DNA of 64,000 nt from an uncultured Lachnospiraceae bacterium (GCA_946546945.1 CAMNOU010000013.1:25318-89317), one strand, 5' to 3'; positions 53,375-61,186 are shown, numbered from the stretch's first letter. Program-made: numbers and translations. Notes: generated from the letters alone by a model not told the origin.

Positions 53375-53917
53375 TCAGAACCTGGCAATCAGGTCATCAA
53401 CATGGCAGATTTCTGCGCCATAGGTCTCTTTGAAATATTTCAGACCCATTTTGTAATCCTCTTCCGTAAAGGAATCTGTCGTCTCTTCCGGAATCACCAG
53501 ATCGAATCCGTACTGGTAGGCATCTGCGCCGGTATGTCTGCAGCACATGTGCGCATGCAGCCCTGTGATGACGCAGGTATCTACGCCCAGGTCGCGGAGC
53601 AGGATGTTCAGGTCTGTTCCGAAGAAACCGCTGTAATGTCTTTTGGGAACGATGTAGTCCTTGCTGCAGACCTTCAGCTCCGGGATTACCTCAGCTCCGG
53701 GAGTGCCTGCGATTGCGTGGTCTCCCCAGAATTCCAGTTCCTTGTCGACACCTTTGATGTGGCAGTCATTTGAAAAAATGACCGGCACGTTTTTTTCGCG
53801 CGCTGCTTCACAGAGCTTTGCCACAGCGGGAACAATCGCTTTTCCTCTGTCGCAGGCCAGTGCTCCGGTTACAAAATCATTCAGCATGTCCACAACGATA
53901 ATTGCATATTTTGCCAT
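53375..53917 (-). CDS. Isochorismatase-family cysteine hydrolase
   Basis: The 180-residue protein belongs to the isochorismatase-like/nicotinamidase superfamily. IIVVDMLNDFVTGAL holds the catalytic Asp, YIVPKRHYSGFFGTDL the Lys and GVDTCVITGLHAHMCCRHT the nucleophilic Cys. The minus-strand start has GGAGGATGG ahead. Its substrate could be nicotinamide, an N-carbamoyl compound or a related amide; the neighbours do not decide. It is on the minus strand between srtB and sigG; a 92-base gap follows from its start to the sigG stop. Confidence 0.82.
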   Translation of the reverse strand: MAKYAIIVVDMLNDFVTGALACDRGKAIVPAVAKLCEAAREKNVPVIFSNDCHIKGVDKELEFWGDHAIAGTPGAEVIPELKVCSKDYIVPKRHYSGFFGTDLNILLRDLGVDTCVITGLHAHMCCRHTGADAYQYGFDLVIPEETTDSFTEEDYKMGLKYFKETYGAEICHVDDLIARF

Positions 53918-54009
53918 CTTCCATCCTCCATAAAAACAGGTTATTACAAACAGGAGTATACCATGGAACTATACAGGTGTCAAGACAGAGGTAAAGACAA
54001 AAGCTGCTT

Positions 54010-54786
54010 TTACATCAGGTATCTTCTCATCGTCTTCAGCGCTGATTTCTCTAACCTGCTGACCTGTGCCTGCGAGATGTGGATTTCAGAGGCGACCTCT
54101 ACCTGTGTCTTCCCTTCAAAGAAACGCAGATCGATAATGCGGCGCTCTCTGTCTTTCAGATGTTTCATTGCGTCCGAGAGAGAAAGGTTTTCGATCCACT
54201 TCTCTTCGCGGTTTTTTGTGTCACTGATCTGATCCATGACATAGAGGGGTTCGCCCCCGTCCGAATAGACCGGATCGTAGAGGCTCACGGGAGTCTGGAT
54301 GGCGTCGAGCGCAAACAGGATATCTTCCCTGGAGATTCCTGTCTCGGCGGCGATTTCATTCAGGGTCGGTTCGTTATTCGCTTTCCGTATCAGCTGTTCC
54401 TTTGCCTGCATGGCCTTATAGGCAGTGTCGCGCAGGGAACGGCTGACGCGTACGCTGTTATTATCCCGCAGATACCTGCGGATCTCGCCGATAATCATCG
54501 GGACTGCGTAAGTGGAAAATTTCACATCCAGATCCGGATTAAAATTGTCGATGGACTTGATCAGACCGATACAGCCGATCTGAAATAAATCATCCGCGTT
54601 TTCGCTGCTGGATGCGAACCGCCTGATCACGCTTAAGACCAGACGGAGATTTCCCTTTATATAGGATTCCCGGGCCTGCTGGTCCCCGTCCTTAATTTTT
54701 CGAAACAAATCTCTTTTTTCTTCATCTTTGAGTATGGGAAGTTCAGACGTATTGACTCCGCAGATTTCAACTTTATATGATGACAT
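54010..54786 (-). CDS. sigG: Sporulation sigma factor SigG
   Basis: The 258-residue forespore sigma factor controls late sporulation genes. The N-terminal signature SSYKVEICGVNTSELPILKDEE is characteristic of SigG. Region 2 (NLRLVLSVIRRFASSSENADDLFQIGCIGLIKSIDNF; FSTYAVPMIIGEIRRYLRD), region 3 (RKANNEPTLNEIAAETGISRED) and region 4 (RFFEGKTQVEVASEIHISQAQVSRLEKSALK) are complete. In many Clostridia sigG directly follows sigE on the same strand; here it is 3.4 kb away and inverted. GGAGG lies on the minus strand at about 54795-54799, right next to R3 copy 2 at 54804, so the repeat forms its leader. Confidence 0.94.
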   Translation of the reverse strand: MSSYKVEICGVNTSELPILKDEEKRDLFRKIKDGDQQARESYIKGNLRLVLSVIRRFASSSENADDLFQIGCIGLIKSIDNFNPDLDVKFSTYAVPMIIGEIRRYLRDNNSVRVSRSLRDTAYKAMQAKEQLIRKANNEPTLNEIAAETGISREDILFALDAIQTPVSLYDPVYSDGGEPLYVMDQISDTKNREEKWIENLSLSDAMKHLKDRERRIIDLRFFEGKTQVEVASEIHISQAQVSRLEKSALKTMRRYLM

Positions 54787-54803
54787 AGCTTATTCCTCCG
54801 GTC

Positions 54804-54929
54804 TTCAAGTCTCGCTCGCGAGACTTGGCGCGGAATTCGGGTCAGCGTCAGCTGACATCTTCCAAACCGAATTCCTGCGCATCCTCGCGGAGCGTTTATC
54901 TCAGTGGGGGTCTCTCACACTGAGATGAA
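54804..54929 (+). repeat. R3 structured repeat, copy 2
   Basis: A 126-bp copy almost identical to copy 1 for its first 110 bases, then shorter at the right end. It lies immediately upstream of the sigG ribosome-binding site. Seen from sigG it is in antisense orientation. The sequence between it and copy 3 (54930-54998) has no recognised feature. Confidence 0.85.
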
Positions 54930-54998
54930 AAAGTGTGCTGCTTTCATCGTGCTCAAAAATGGACGAACTTATTCATCCGATTGAATTTCTTTTTGCCG

Positions 54999-55049
54999 TT
55001 CAAGTCTCGCTCGCGAGACTTGGCGCGGAATTCGGGTCAGCGTCAGCTG
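54999..55049 (+). repeat. R3 structured repeat, truncated copy 3
   Basis: Only the first 51 bases of R3 (TTCAAGTCTCGCTCGCGAGA through GTCAGCGTCAGCTG) are kept. The promoter of the GTPase gene starts directly after. Confidence 0.8.
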
Positions 55050-55097
55050 CGGGACTGTCAGCGCGCTCTTGACAATTTGTCCCGCGGGTTTTATGAT
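55049..55097 (+). promoter_or_regulatory. Promoter with flanking inverted repeat for the GTPase pair
   Basis: TTGACA (55069-55074) and TATGAT (55092-55097) have a 17-base spacer, close to consensus. GCGGGAC (55049-55055) and GTCCCGC (55079-55085) surround the -35 and enter the spacer, like an operator. Metal control (Zur type) would fit the downstream genes but the motif is not a recognised Zur box. Confidence 0.65.
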
Positions 55098-55143
55098 AGT
55101 GAACTGGAATCATTTTTTTGCTGACAGAAAGAGGGTAAGTACT

Positions 55144-56244
55144 ATGACCAAGATTGATATTGTTTCCGGTTTCCTCGGGGCCGGAAAGACCACATTTATA
55201 AAAAAGATGCTGGAGGAAGTTTTCGGCGATGAAAAGGTTGTGCTTGTGGAAAACGAGTACGGTGAAGTCGGGATCGACGGAGGATTTCTGAAGGATGCAG
55301 GCATTGAAATCAAAGAACTGAATTCCGGCTGCATCTGCTGTTCTCTGGTCGGTGATTTCAGCAGAAGTTTAAAAGAAGTTATTGAGAAATGGCATCCGGA
55401 CCGTATTCTGATCGAGCCTTCCGGTGTCGGAAAGCTTTCGGATGTCATGTCTTCCGTGAAAGAGATGGAAACAGATCACCCGGATGTAAAACTGAATGCG
55501 CTGGTTACTGTCGCGAATGCCATGAAAGCTTCCAAACAGATGAAGGCGTTCGGAGAATTCTTTAATAATCAGATTGAGAATGCGACGACAGTAGTCCTGA
55601 GCCGTACGCAGAATACAAAACCGGAAAAACTGGAACTGTGTGTCAATATGATTCAGGAACTGAATCCGAAGGCTGCAGTGATCACTACACCCTGGGATGA
55701 GATTACCGGAAAGCAGATTCTGGATGTCGTTGAAAGTCAGCGGTCCTTCATGGATGAGATGATGGCGGAGTTTGAAGCTGAGCATCACGATCACGACCAT
55801 GAGCATGAGCACCATCATGACCATGACCACGACCATGAGCATGAGCACCATCATGACCATGATCACGATCACGAGCATGAGCACCATCATGACCATGATC
55901 ACGATCACGAGCATGAGCACCATCATGACCATGATCATCATCATGATCACGGTCATCATCATGCGGATGACATCTTTACCAGCTGGGGAAGAGAGACACC
56001 GCATAAGTTTACAAAAGAGCAGATTGAGAAGATCCTGAATATGTTTGCCAATACACAGGAGTGCGGAACGGTCCTGCGTGCAAAAGGCATGGTGCCGGCT
56101 GAGGACGGAACCTGGATTTACTTTGACATGGTGCCGGGCGAGTATGAGCTGCGCGAGGGAGAACCGGATTATACCGGACGTCTCTGCGTCATCGGTACCG
56201 ATATCGATGAGGCCAGACTGGAAACAGTATTCGGCCTGAAATAA
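55144..56244 (+). CDS. COG0523 (CobW/ZNG1-like) GTPase with His-rich repeat
   Basis: The 366-residue GTPase has Walker A GFLGAGKTT (about residues 8-16), the metal-binding CICC within SGCIC (about 62-66), and EPSGVGKLSDVM. Residues about 213-274 are almost pure His, Asp and Glu (repeats such as HDHDHEHEHHHD), able to hold many zinc or nickel ions. The C-terminal CobW domain follows. Such proteins deliver metals (zinc for example) to client enzymes using GTP. ATG 55144 has AGAGGG ahead; the frame upstream is not used. It is followed after 11 bases by another P-loop GTPase. Confidence 0.88.
   Translation: MTKIDIVSGFLGAGKTTFIKKMLEEVFGDEKVVLVENEYGEVGIDGGFLKDAGIEIKELNSGCICCSLVGDFSRSLKEVIEKWHPDRILIEPSGVGKLSDVMSSVKEMETDHPDVKLNALVTVANAMKASKQMKAFGEFFNNQIENATTVVLSRTQNTKPEKLELCVNMIQELNPKAAVITTPWDEITGKQILDVVESQRSFMDEMMAEFEAEHHDHDHEHEHHHDHDHDHEHEHHHDHDHDHEHEHHHDHDHDHEHEHHHDHDHHHDHGHHHADDIFTSWGRETPHKFTKEQIEKILNMFANTQECGTVLRAKGMVPAEDGTWIYFDMVPGEYELREGEPDYTGRLCVIGTDIDEARLETVFGLK
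55801..55940 (+). repeat. 36-bp in-frame minisatellite coding the His-rich region
   Basis: GAGCATGAGCACCATCATGA begins at 55801, 55837, 55873 and 55909, an exact 36-base (12-codon) period; three full units and part of a fourth. Differences are mostly silent. Such arrays easily gain or lose units. Confidence 0.85.
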
Positions 56245-56255
56245 CAGGAGGGAGT

Positions 56256-57200
56256 ATGGAGATACCAGTATATTTGTTTACCGGTTTTATGGACAGCGGA
56301 AAGACATCTCTGATCACGCAGACGCTGATTGAGAATGATTTCGGCGTGGGCGCAAAAACTCTGATTATTGCCTGCGAAGACGGAGATGAAGAGTATGATG
56401 AAGTAAAACTGGCAGAACAGAATGCGACTGTGGTCGGTGTGGATTCCGAAGAAGAATTCACAGCAGACTTTTTAAAAGACTGTGATGCGACGATGCAGCC
56501 GGATCAGGTCTTCATTGAATATAACGGGACATGGGAAGCCGCAAAAATCCTGGAGATGGAGCTCCCGAAAGACTGGCAGATCGTTCAGACACTCACGACG
56601 GTGGATGCATCCACATATGAAGTGTATCTGAACAATATGCGCTCCATGATGATGGAGCAGGTGTTTGCGTCTGATGTTGTGATCTTTAACCGCTGCACAG
56701 AGGATACCCCAAGGGCAAAATTCCGCAGAACGGTCAAGGCATACAACAGGAAGGCCCAGATCGTATACGAGATGGAGGACGGTACCATCGACAACAGTGT
56801 GATGGAAGAACTGCCCTATGACCTGAATCAGGACGTCATCGAAATCACAGATGAGGATTACGGCATTTTTTATCTGGATGTACAGGAGGAACCTCAAAAA
56901 TATGAGGGGAAAACCATCAAATTTCTTGCCCTTATCTATCGGCCGGACAGCATGAAGAAAAAGCCGGTGATGATCCCCGGACGTTTTGCCATGACCTGCT
57001 GTGTGGAGGATATTCAGTTTATCGGCCTGAAGTGCAAGTATGACAAAGCAGCAGAGATCCCGCACAAATCATGGGTGAACCTGACTGCGAAGATCCATGT
57101 GGAGTTTGCCAGAGAATATCGTAAGAAAGGGCCGGTCCTCTATGCCGAAGCTGTTGAAAAAACCACAGCTCCGCAGGAAGAACTCGTTTACTTTACCTAA
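56256..57200 (+). CDS. P47K-type GTPase with C-terminal DUF1980-like domain
   Basis: The 314-residue protein starts with a GTPase domain similar to CobW/P47K proteins (FTGFMDSGKTS Walker A; VFIEYNGTWEA in place of the usual EPSG motif; VIFNRCTED for base recognition). The canonical CxCC is absent. The last 110 residues (EPQKYEGKTIKFLALIYRPD, then FAMTCCVEDIQFIGLKCKYD) resemble the C-terminal domain of YcgQ/TIGR03943 proteins, usually a separate gene beside a YcgR permease and linked to zinc. The fusion is notable. It is cotranscribed with the His-rich GTPase, which supports a metal-delivery role. No permease partner is coded here. Confidence 0.75.
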   Translation: MEIPVYLFTGFMDSGKTSLITQTLIENDFGVGAKTLIIACEDGDEEYDEVKLAEQNATVVGVDSEEEFTADFLKDCDATMQPDQVFIEYNGTWEAAKILEMELPKDWQIVQTLTTVDASTYEVYLNNMRSMMMEQVFASDVVIFNRCTEDTPRAKFRRTVKAYNRKAQIVYEMEDGTIDNSVMEELPYDLNQDVIEITDEDYGIFYLDVQEEPQKYEGKTIKFLALIYRPDSMKKKPVMIPGRFAMTCCVEDIQFIGLKCKYDKAAEIPHKSWVNLTAKIHVEFAREYRKKGPVLYAEAVEKTTAPQEELVYFT

Positions 57201-57251
57201 AAAACGAAGAGCGCTCGGGAACAGAAACTTTCGCGGGACTCAAAAAATTGC

Positions 57252-57280
57252 TTGACACAGGCAGTTTTATACTTTAATAT
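57252..57280 (+). promoter_or_regulatory. Promoter of the trp T-box transcript
   Basis: TTGACA (57252-57257) and TAATAT (57275-57280) with a 17-base spacer, placing the start just before the T-box stem I. Confidence 0.72.
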
Positions 57281-57282
57281 AG

Positions 57283-57576
57283 TAAAAAATTAAAACAAAA
57301 AACCGTTGAAGAAGAGAAGTAGGTTTCTTCTGACATCACAGAGAATTGCGGATGGTGAGATCGCAGTATGAAGGAATTGGCTGAATGGACTTCTGAGGGC
57401 AGTCTGAAAGGGAACGAGTAGGAACTGACGGGGACCGGGCCCGTTATCCGGCCGGCATGTATGCGTACTGTGTTATGACCGTGCATGAAGGAGAGTGGGC
57501 ATTATGCCAATTTGAGTGGTACCGCGATAATATTAGTTTATTACCGTCTCAGGATTTTCCTGAGACGGTTTTTTTG
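57283..57576 (+). promoter_or_regulatory. T-box riboswitch with tryptophan specifier
   Basis: A tRNA-sensing leader. GAAGAGAAGTAGG at about 57311-57323 is the S-turn region of stem I; the specifier loop reads CTGAA-TGG-ACTTC, giving codon TGG (Trp) at 57386-57388. The T-box core TGGTACCGCG is at 57517-57526, followed by a terminator ACCGTCTCAGGA / TCCTGAGACGGT (57543-57554, 57558-57569) with seven T. Uncharged tRNA-Trp would stabilise the antiterminator and allow expression of the transporter downstream. The T in TGGT would pair with a G discriminator only as a wobble. Confidence 0.9.
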
Positions 57577-57577
57577 T

Positions 57578-57670
57578 TCTTCAGCGCAGGTATGAAACCC
57601 ATGCTGAAGACGAAAATGTTAATATGGCGCATTCCTCTCACGACGAAAGTCACGGGAATCCTGCGCTGAA
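57578..57670. repeat. R2 right module, solo copy
   Basis: A 93-bp copy of the right module only, bounded by TTCAGCGCAGG and CCTGCGCTGAA, starting two bases after the T-run of the T-box terminator. Its presence alone shows that the module is an independent unit. Confidence 0.85.
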
Positions 57671-57672
57671 TA

Positions 57673-57845
57673 ATCAAGTACGCCTCGGCGTACTTGCCGC
57701 GGCGCGCTTTCCACTTGCGCGCCTGCGATCCGCCGGAGGTTTCAATCTTCAGCGCAGGTATGAAACCCATGCTGAAGACGAAAATGTTAATATGGCGCAT
57801 TCCTCTCACGACGAAAGTCACGGGAATCCTGCGCTGAATATTGAA
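57673..57845. repeat. R2 composite repeat, copy C
   Basis: A 173-bp full element two bases after the solo right module. It ends in ATATTGAA directly at the trpX ribosome-binding site (AAAGGAG overlaps its last bases). The 57201-57857 gap holds only the T-box promoter, the T-box and these repeats. Confidence 0.85.
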
Positions 57846-57857
57846 AGGAGAGAAATG

Positions 57858-58943
57858 ATGAAAAGAAAAATGATAGTATGTATGATGACGGGAGCGCTTG
57901 CGGCAGCCCTTCTTGCGGGATGCGGCAGCAGTAAAACTTCGGGAACAGCAGGTTCGGACGCAGGGGCGTCCGCAGCGGATGAGACAGCTGTTTCCGGCAC
58001 AGAGTACAAGGTTGGAATTGTCAACTATGTGGATGATGCTTCTCTCAACCAGATCGTGGAAAATATCGAGTCAGAACTTGATGTGAAAGGGAAGGAGCTG
58101 GGAGTCACTTTCAACTATGCAGATTACTATGAGAATGCACAGGCGGACTCTACGGTTCTGAATCAGATTGCTACGGATCTTGTGGAGGATCAGGTGGACG
58201 TAATCGTGGCGATTGCGACTCCGGTTGCCATTACCATGCAGGCGGCGACAGAGGATACCGATATCCCGGTCATCTTTTCCGCAGTCACAGACCCTGTGGG
58301 AGCGGGGCTGGTGGAATCCATGGAGCAGCCCGGCGGCAGCCTGACCGGTACATCGGACGCGCTGGATACAGAAGCGGTCATGAATCTGATCAAGGCACAG
58401 AATCCGGATGTTTCAAAGATTGGATTGTTATATGATACAGCACAGGATGCTTCGGAAAAAGCAATCGAGGAGGCAAAAGGATGGTGCGATGAGAACAATA
58501 TCACATATGTTGAAAAGACCGGCAGCACAACAGACGATGTCAAGCTTGCTGCGGATTCTCTGATCACAGAAGGGGTCGACGCTGTTTTTACCCCGACAGA
58601 CAACACCATCATGACGGCTGAACTGACGATTTATGAAGCACTGGCTGAAGCGGGTATCCCGCATTACTGCGGAGCGGATTCCTTTGCTTTAAACGGAGCA
58701 TTCTGCGGATATGGAGTGGATTATGCCAATCTTGGTGTCATGACCGGCGATATGATCGCTGATCTTCTGGTCAACGGAGCGGATCCGGCGCAGACGCCGG
58801 TCCAGACCTTTGACAATGGGATCGCATCGATCAATACAGAGATCTGTGAGCAGCTCGGATATGATCTGGAGGCTGTGAAGGCTGCTTTTGAACCCCTCTG
58901 CACCGGCATCGTTGAATTGAAAACGGCTGAGAGTTTTGAATAA
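57858..58943 (+). CDS. trpX: ABC transporter substrate-binding lipoprotein, TrpX type
   Basis: The 361-residue protein has a lipoprotein signal (MTGALAAALLAGCGSS, Cys23 the likely lipid site) and an ABC_sub_bind domain (KVGIVNYVDDASLNQIVENI; VDVIVAIATPVAITMQAAT; FSAVTDPVGAGLV; GVDYANLGVMTGDMIADLLV). This family binds amino acids or ureides; after a Trp T-box, tryptophan is the likely ligand. ATG 57858 is best placed behind AAAGGAG (57855 is too close). The reading frame upstream runs into the R2 repeat and is not coding. It leads a three-gene ABC operon. Confidence 0.87.
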   Translation: MKRKMIVCMMTGALAAALLAGCGSSKTSGTAGSDAGASAADETAVSGTEYKVGIVNYVDDASLNQIVENIESELDVKGKELGVTFNYADYYENAQADSTVLNQIATDLVEDQVDVIVAIATPVAITMQAATEDTDIPVIFSAVTDPVGAGLVESMEQPGGSLTGTSDALDTEAVMNLIKAQNPDVSKIGLLYDTAQDASEKAIEEAKGWCDENNITYVEKTGSTTDDVKLAADSLITEGVDAVFTPTDNTIMTAELTIYEALAEAGIPHYCGADSFALNGAFCGYGVDYANLGVMTGDMIADLLVNGADPAQTPVQTFDNGIASINTEICEQLGYDLEAVKAAFEPLCTGIVELKTAESFE

Positions 58944-58980
58944 GAGGGTCTGATATTTTTGAAGTCGGGAGGAAATCGTT

Positions 58981-59928
58981 GTGTCAACCTTTATTACCTG
59001 GGCTATTATCCAGGGCGCCCTGGAGCAGGGCCTCATCTATGCACTGGTAGCGCTTGCTTTATTTCTGAGCTACTCCATGCTGAATGTATGTGATCTGTCT
59101 ACGGACGGATGTTATACGCTTGGCTGCGCGACGGGAGCGGTCGTGGCGATTGCGGGATATCCTGTTCTTGCGATTTTTGCCGCCATGGGAGCAGGCGTCT
59201 GCTCAGGGCTTGTCAATGCTTTTTTACAGACAAAAATGAAGGTGGAGAGCATGCTTGCGGGAATTATTGTCAACACCGGGCTGTATACCATCAATATTAC
59301 GATCATGGGGAAATCGGTCATCAGCATGAATGACACCGAAACACTCTTTACCCGGACAAAGCAACTGTTTGCGGATACGGCGCTGGCCGGAGGCTATAAG
59401 CTGATTCTGGCACTGGCCTTTGCCGTGGCGGTCCTGTTCCTGCTGATCTTTTTCCTGGACACCAGGCTGGGCCTTTCCATCCGGGCAACTGGTGACAATG
59501 CGGCAATGGTGAAATCCTCCTCGATCAATCCGGCATTTACCACAACGGTAGGGCTGTGCATCGGAGGAGCCATGACGGCTCTTGCCGGATGCCTGATCGG
59601 AGAATATCAGAAATCCTGCGATATCAACATGGGCACCGGTATGGTAACCGTTGCGCTTGCATCCCTGATTATCGGCGAAACCATATTCGGGAAATTCCCC
59701 ATTAAAGTCAGGGCGGCCGGCGTCATAGCAGGTTCCTGTCTTTACCGTGTGATTGTTGCCATCGCACTGCGGTTCAATCTTCCGGCCAGCGCGCTGAAGC
59801 TGGTATCCGCCGTGATCGTGGCAGTCGCAATCTCAATGCCCGCGATCAAACAGATCATTGATTTCAGACGAACGAAGGCACAGGCGATGGCCAGACGGAA
59901 AAAGGAACTGGAAGGGGGGATGAGATAA
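58981..59928 (+). CDS. trpY: ABC transporter permease, TrpY type
   Basis: The 315-residue membrane protein has about eight helices of the branched-chain amino-acid/BPD_transp_2 permease type (GLIYALVALALFLSYSMLNVCDLSTDGCYTLG is the conserved start; RATGDNAAMVKSSSIN is the cytoplasmic coupling loop). It starts with GTG behind GGAGG at 58968. The stop overlaps the ATG of trpZ. It forms the channel for the TrpX-bound substrate. Confidence 0.88.
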   Translation: MSTFITWAIIQGALEQGLIYALVALALFLSYSMLNVCDLSTDGCYTLGCATGAVVAIAGYPVLAIFAAMGAGVCSGLVNAFLQTKMKVESMLAGIIVNTGLYTINITIMGKSVISMNDTETLFTRTKQLFADTALAGGYKLILALAFAVAVLFLLIFFLDTRLGLSIRATGDNAAMVKSSSINPAFTTTVGLCIGGAMTALAGCLIGEYQKSCDINMGTGMVTVALASLIIGETIFGKFPIKVRAAGVIAGSCLYRVIVAIALRFNLPASALKLVSAVIVAVAISMPAIKQIIDFRRTKAQAMARRKKELEGGMR

Positions 59929-60728
59929 TGCTGCAGATGCATAATATTTCAAAGACCTTCAACAAAGGGACGGTGAATGAAAAAACGGCACTGAAACATC
60001 TGAACCTGACGGTCGAAGACGGAGATTTCGTAACGATCATCGGCTCGAACGGTGCCGGAAAATCAACTTTGTTCAATGCTGTCTGCGGGACATTCATTGC
60101 GGATGAGGGAGCGGTGATCCTGGATGGGAAAGATATTACCTTTGAACCGGAACACAGCCGAAGCCGCTATATCGGACATCTCTTTCAGGATCCGATGAAG
60201 GGAACGGCTCCGAATATGAGCATAGAAGAGAATCTTGCACTTGCGTACCTGCGCGCGACCACAAGGAAGACCAGGATCTTCAGCCGCGTATCCAGAAAAG
60301 AAAAAGAATTCTTCCGGGAACGGCTGGCGCTTCTGAATATGGGACTGGAAGACCGCATGAAAAATCCTGTCGGGCTGCTTTCGGGAGGACAGCGCCAGGC
60401 ACTGACGCTTCTCATGGCCACGCTGGTCACGCCCAAAATCCTTCTTCTTGATGAACATACGGCGGCGCTGGATCCTGCAACCGCTGAAAAAGTGCTGAAC
60501 CTGACAAAAACAATTGTGAAAGAAAATAACCTGACCTGTCTGATGATCACACATAACATGCAGTCAGCCCTGGAATTGGGAAACCGCACGATCATGATGG
60601 ATTCCGGCAATATCGTTCTGGATCTGGAGGGAAAAGAAAGAGAAGGACTGACCGTCTCCGATCTGCTGGAAAAATTCAGAGAAGGCGCCGGCACCAGCCT
60701 GGACAATGACCGGATTCTTCTTTCCTGA
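59928..60728 (+). CDS. trpZ: ABC transporter ATP-binding protein, TrpZ type
   Basis: The 266-residue ATPase powers the importer. Walker A is GSNGAGKSTLFN (about residues 40-51), signature LLSGGQRQALTLL, Walker B ILLLDEHTAALDP and H-loop ITHNMQSALELG; all catalytic residues are intact. Its ATG overlaps the trpY stop (TAATG), so translation is coupled. The short terminator after it ends the T-box-controlled operon. Confidence 0.9.
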   Translation: MLQMHNISKTFNKGTVNEKTALKHLNLTVEDGDFVTIIGSNGAGKSTLFNAVCGTFIADEGAVILDGKDITFEPEHSRSRYIGHLFQDPMKGTAPNMSIEENLALAYLRATTRKTRIFSRVSRKEKEFFRERLALLNMGLEDRMKNPVGLLSGGQRQALTLLMATLVTPKILLLDEHTAALDPATAEKVLNLTKTIVKENNLTCLMITHNMQSALELGNRTIMMDSGNIVLDLEGKEREGLTVSDLLEKFREGAGTSLDNDRILLS

Positions 60729-60744
60729 CCGGAAGGACAGAAAA

Positions 60745-60770
60745 AAAGGAGCTGTTTTCAGCTCCTTTCT
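60745..60770. terminator. Terminator between trpZ and the cupin gene
   Basis: AAAGGAGCTG (60745-60754) and CAGCTCCTTT (60759-60768) form a perfect stem around TTTT; the flanking A and T runs make it usable from both strands. Confidence 0.8.
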
Positions 60771-60787
60771 TATCGTTGTGCATATTC

Positions 60788-61144
60788 TTATTTTGCCGGC
60801 GGTAAAAGAACAACTAACATCTGAGCAGTTGCAGGTCCGATGTTGGTAACGCATTTGCCGTAGTTGGAAGCGATATGTACACTGTCGCCTGCGTTCAGGA
60901 CAGTCTCAACACCGTCTTCGCCTTTGAACAGCATGGTTCCCTCGATAATATAATAGATGGACTCAGCCGGGTTCTTTCCCATATCTGTGCCGCCGCCTGC
61001 CGGAAGGAAGTGGGTAAGACCATTGATCAGCTGTCCGCCGTCAACATCTGCCGGATCATGAAGTCTGGTGCATTTGCACTCATTGTGTCCCGGAGCTGTG
61101 TAAGTATAGTATTCGTCTTTTTTCGTGATTTTATAACCTGCCAT
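60788..61144 (-). CDS. Cupin-domain protein
   Basis: The 118-residue single cupin has the beta-barrel motifs LTHFLPAGGGTDMGKNPAESIYYIIEGTM and LNAGDSVHIASNYGKCVTNIG. The canonical metal motif G(X)5HXH(X)3-4E is weakly kept: the first His pair is replaced by residues of GGGTDMG, so metal binding is uncertain. The start at 61144 has AAGGTGG ahead on the minus strand. It diverges from the SDR operon across a shared control region, and small cupins are frequent in catabolic clusters as isomerases or sensors. The role is unknown. Confidence 0.75.
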   Translation of the reverse strand: MAGYKITKKDEYYTYTAPGHNECKCTRLHDPADVDGGQLINGLTHFLPAGGGTDMGKNPAESIYYIIEGTMLFKGEDGVETVLNAGDSVHIASNYGKCVTNIGPATAQMLVVLLPPAK

Positions 61145-61186
61145 AAATATTTCCACCTTTCTTGTGATAAATTACTTACAAACCGT

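Noticed and set aside
55369..56004. 211-codon minus-strand frame rich in Met, Val and Ile
   Set aside because: It is the complement of the His-rich minisatellite of the GTPase gene.
57549..57821. Minus-strand open frame with an internally repeated protein
   Set aside because: The repetition is simply the two R2 right modules; no ribosome-binding site and no conservation of codon use.
57624..57857. Upstream extension of TrpX to 57624
   Set aside because: It would translate R2 repeats and hide the lipoprotein signal; AAAGGAG and the signal peptide fix the start at 57858.
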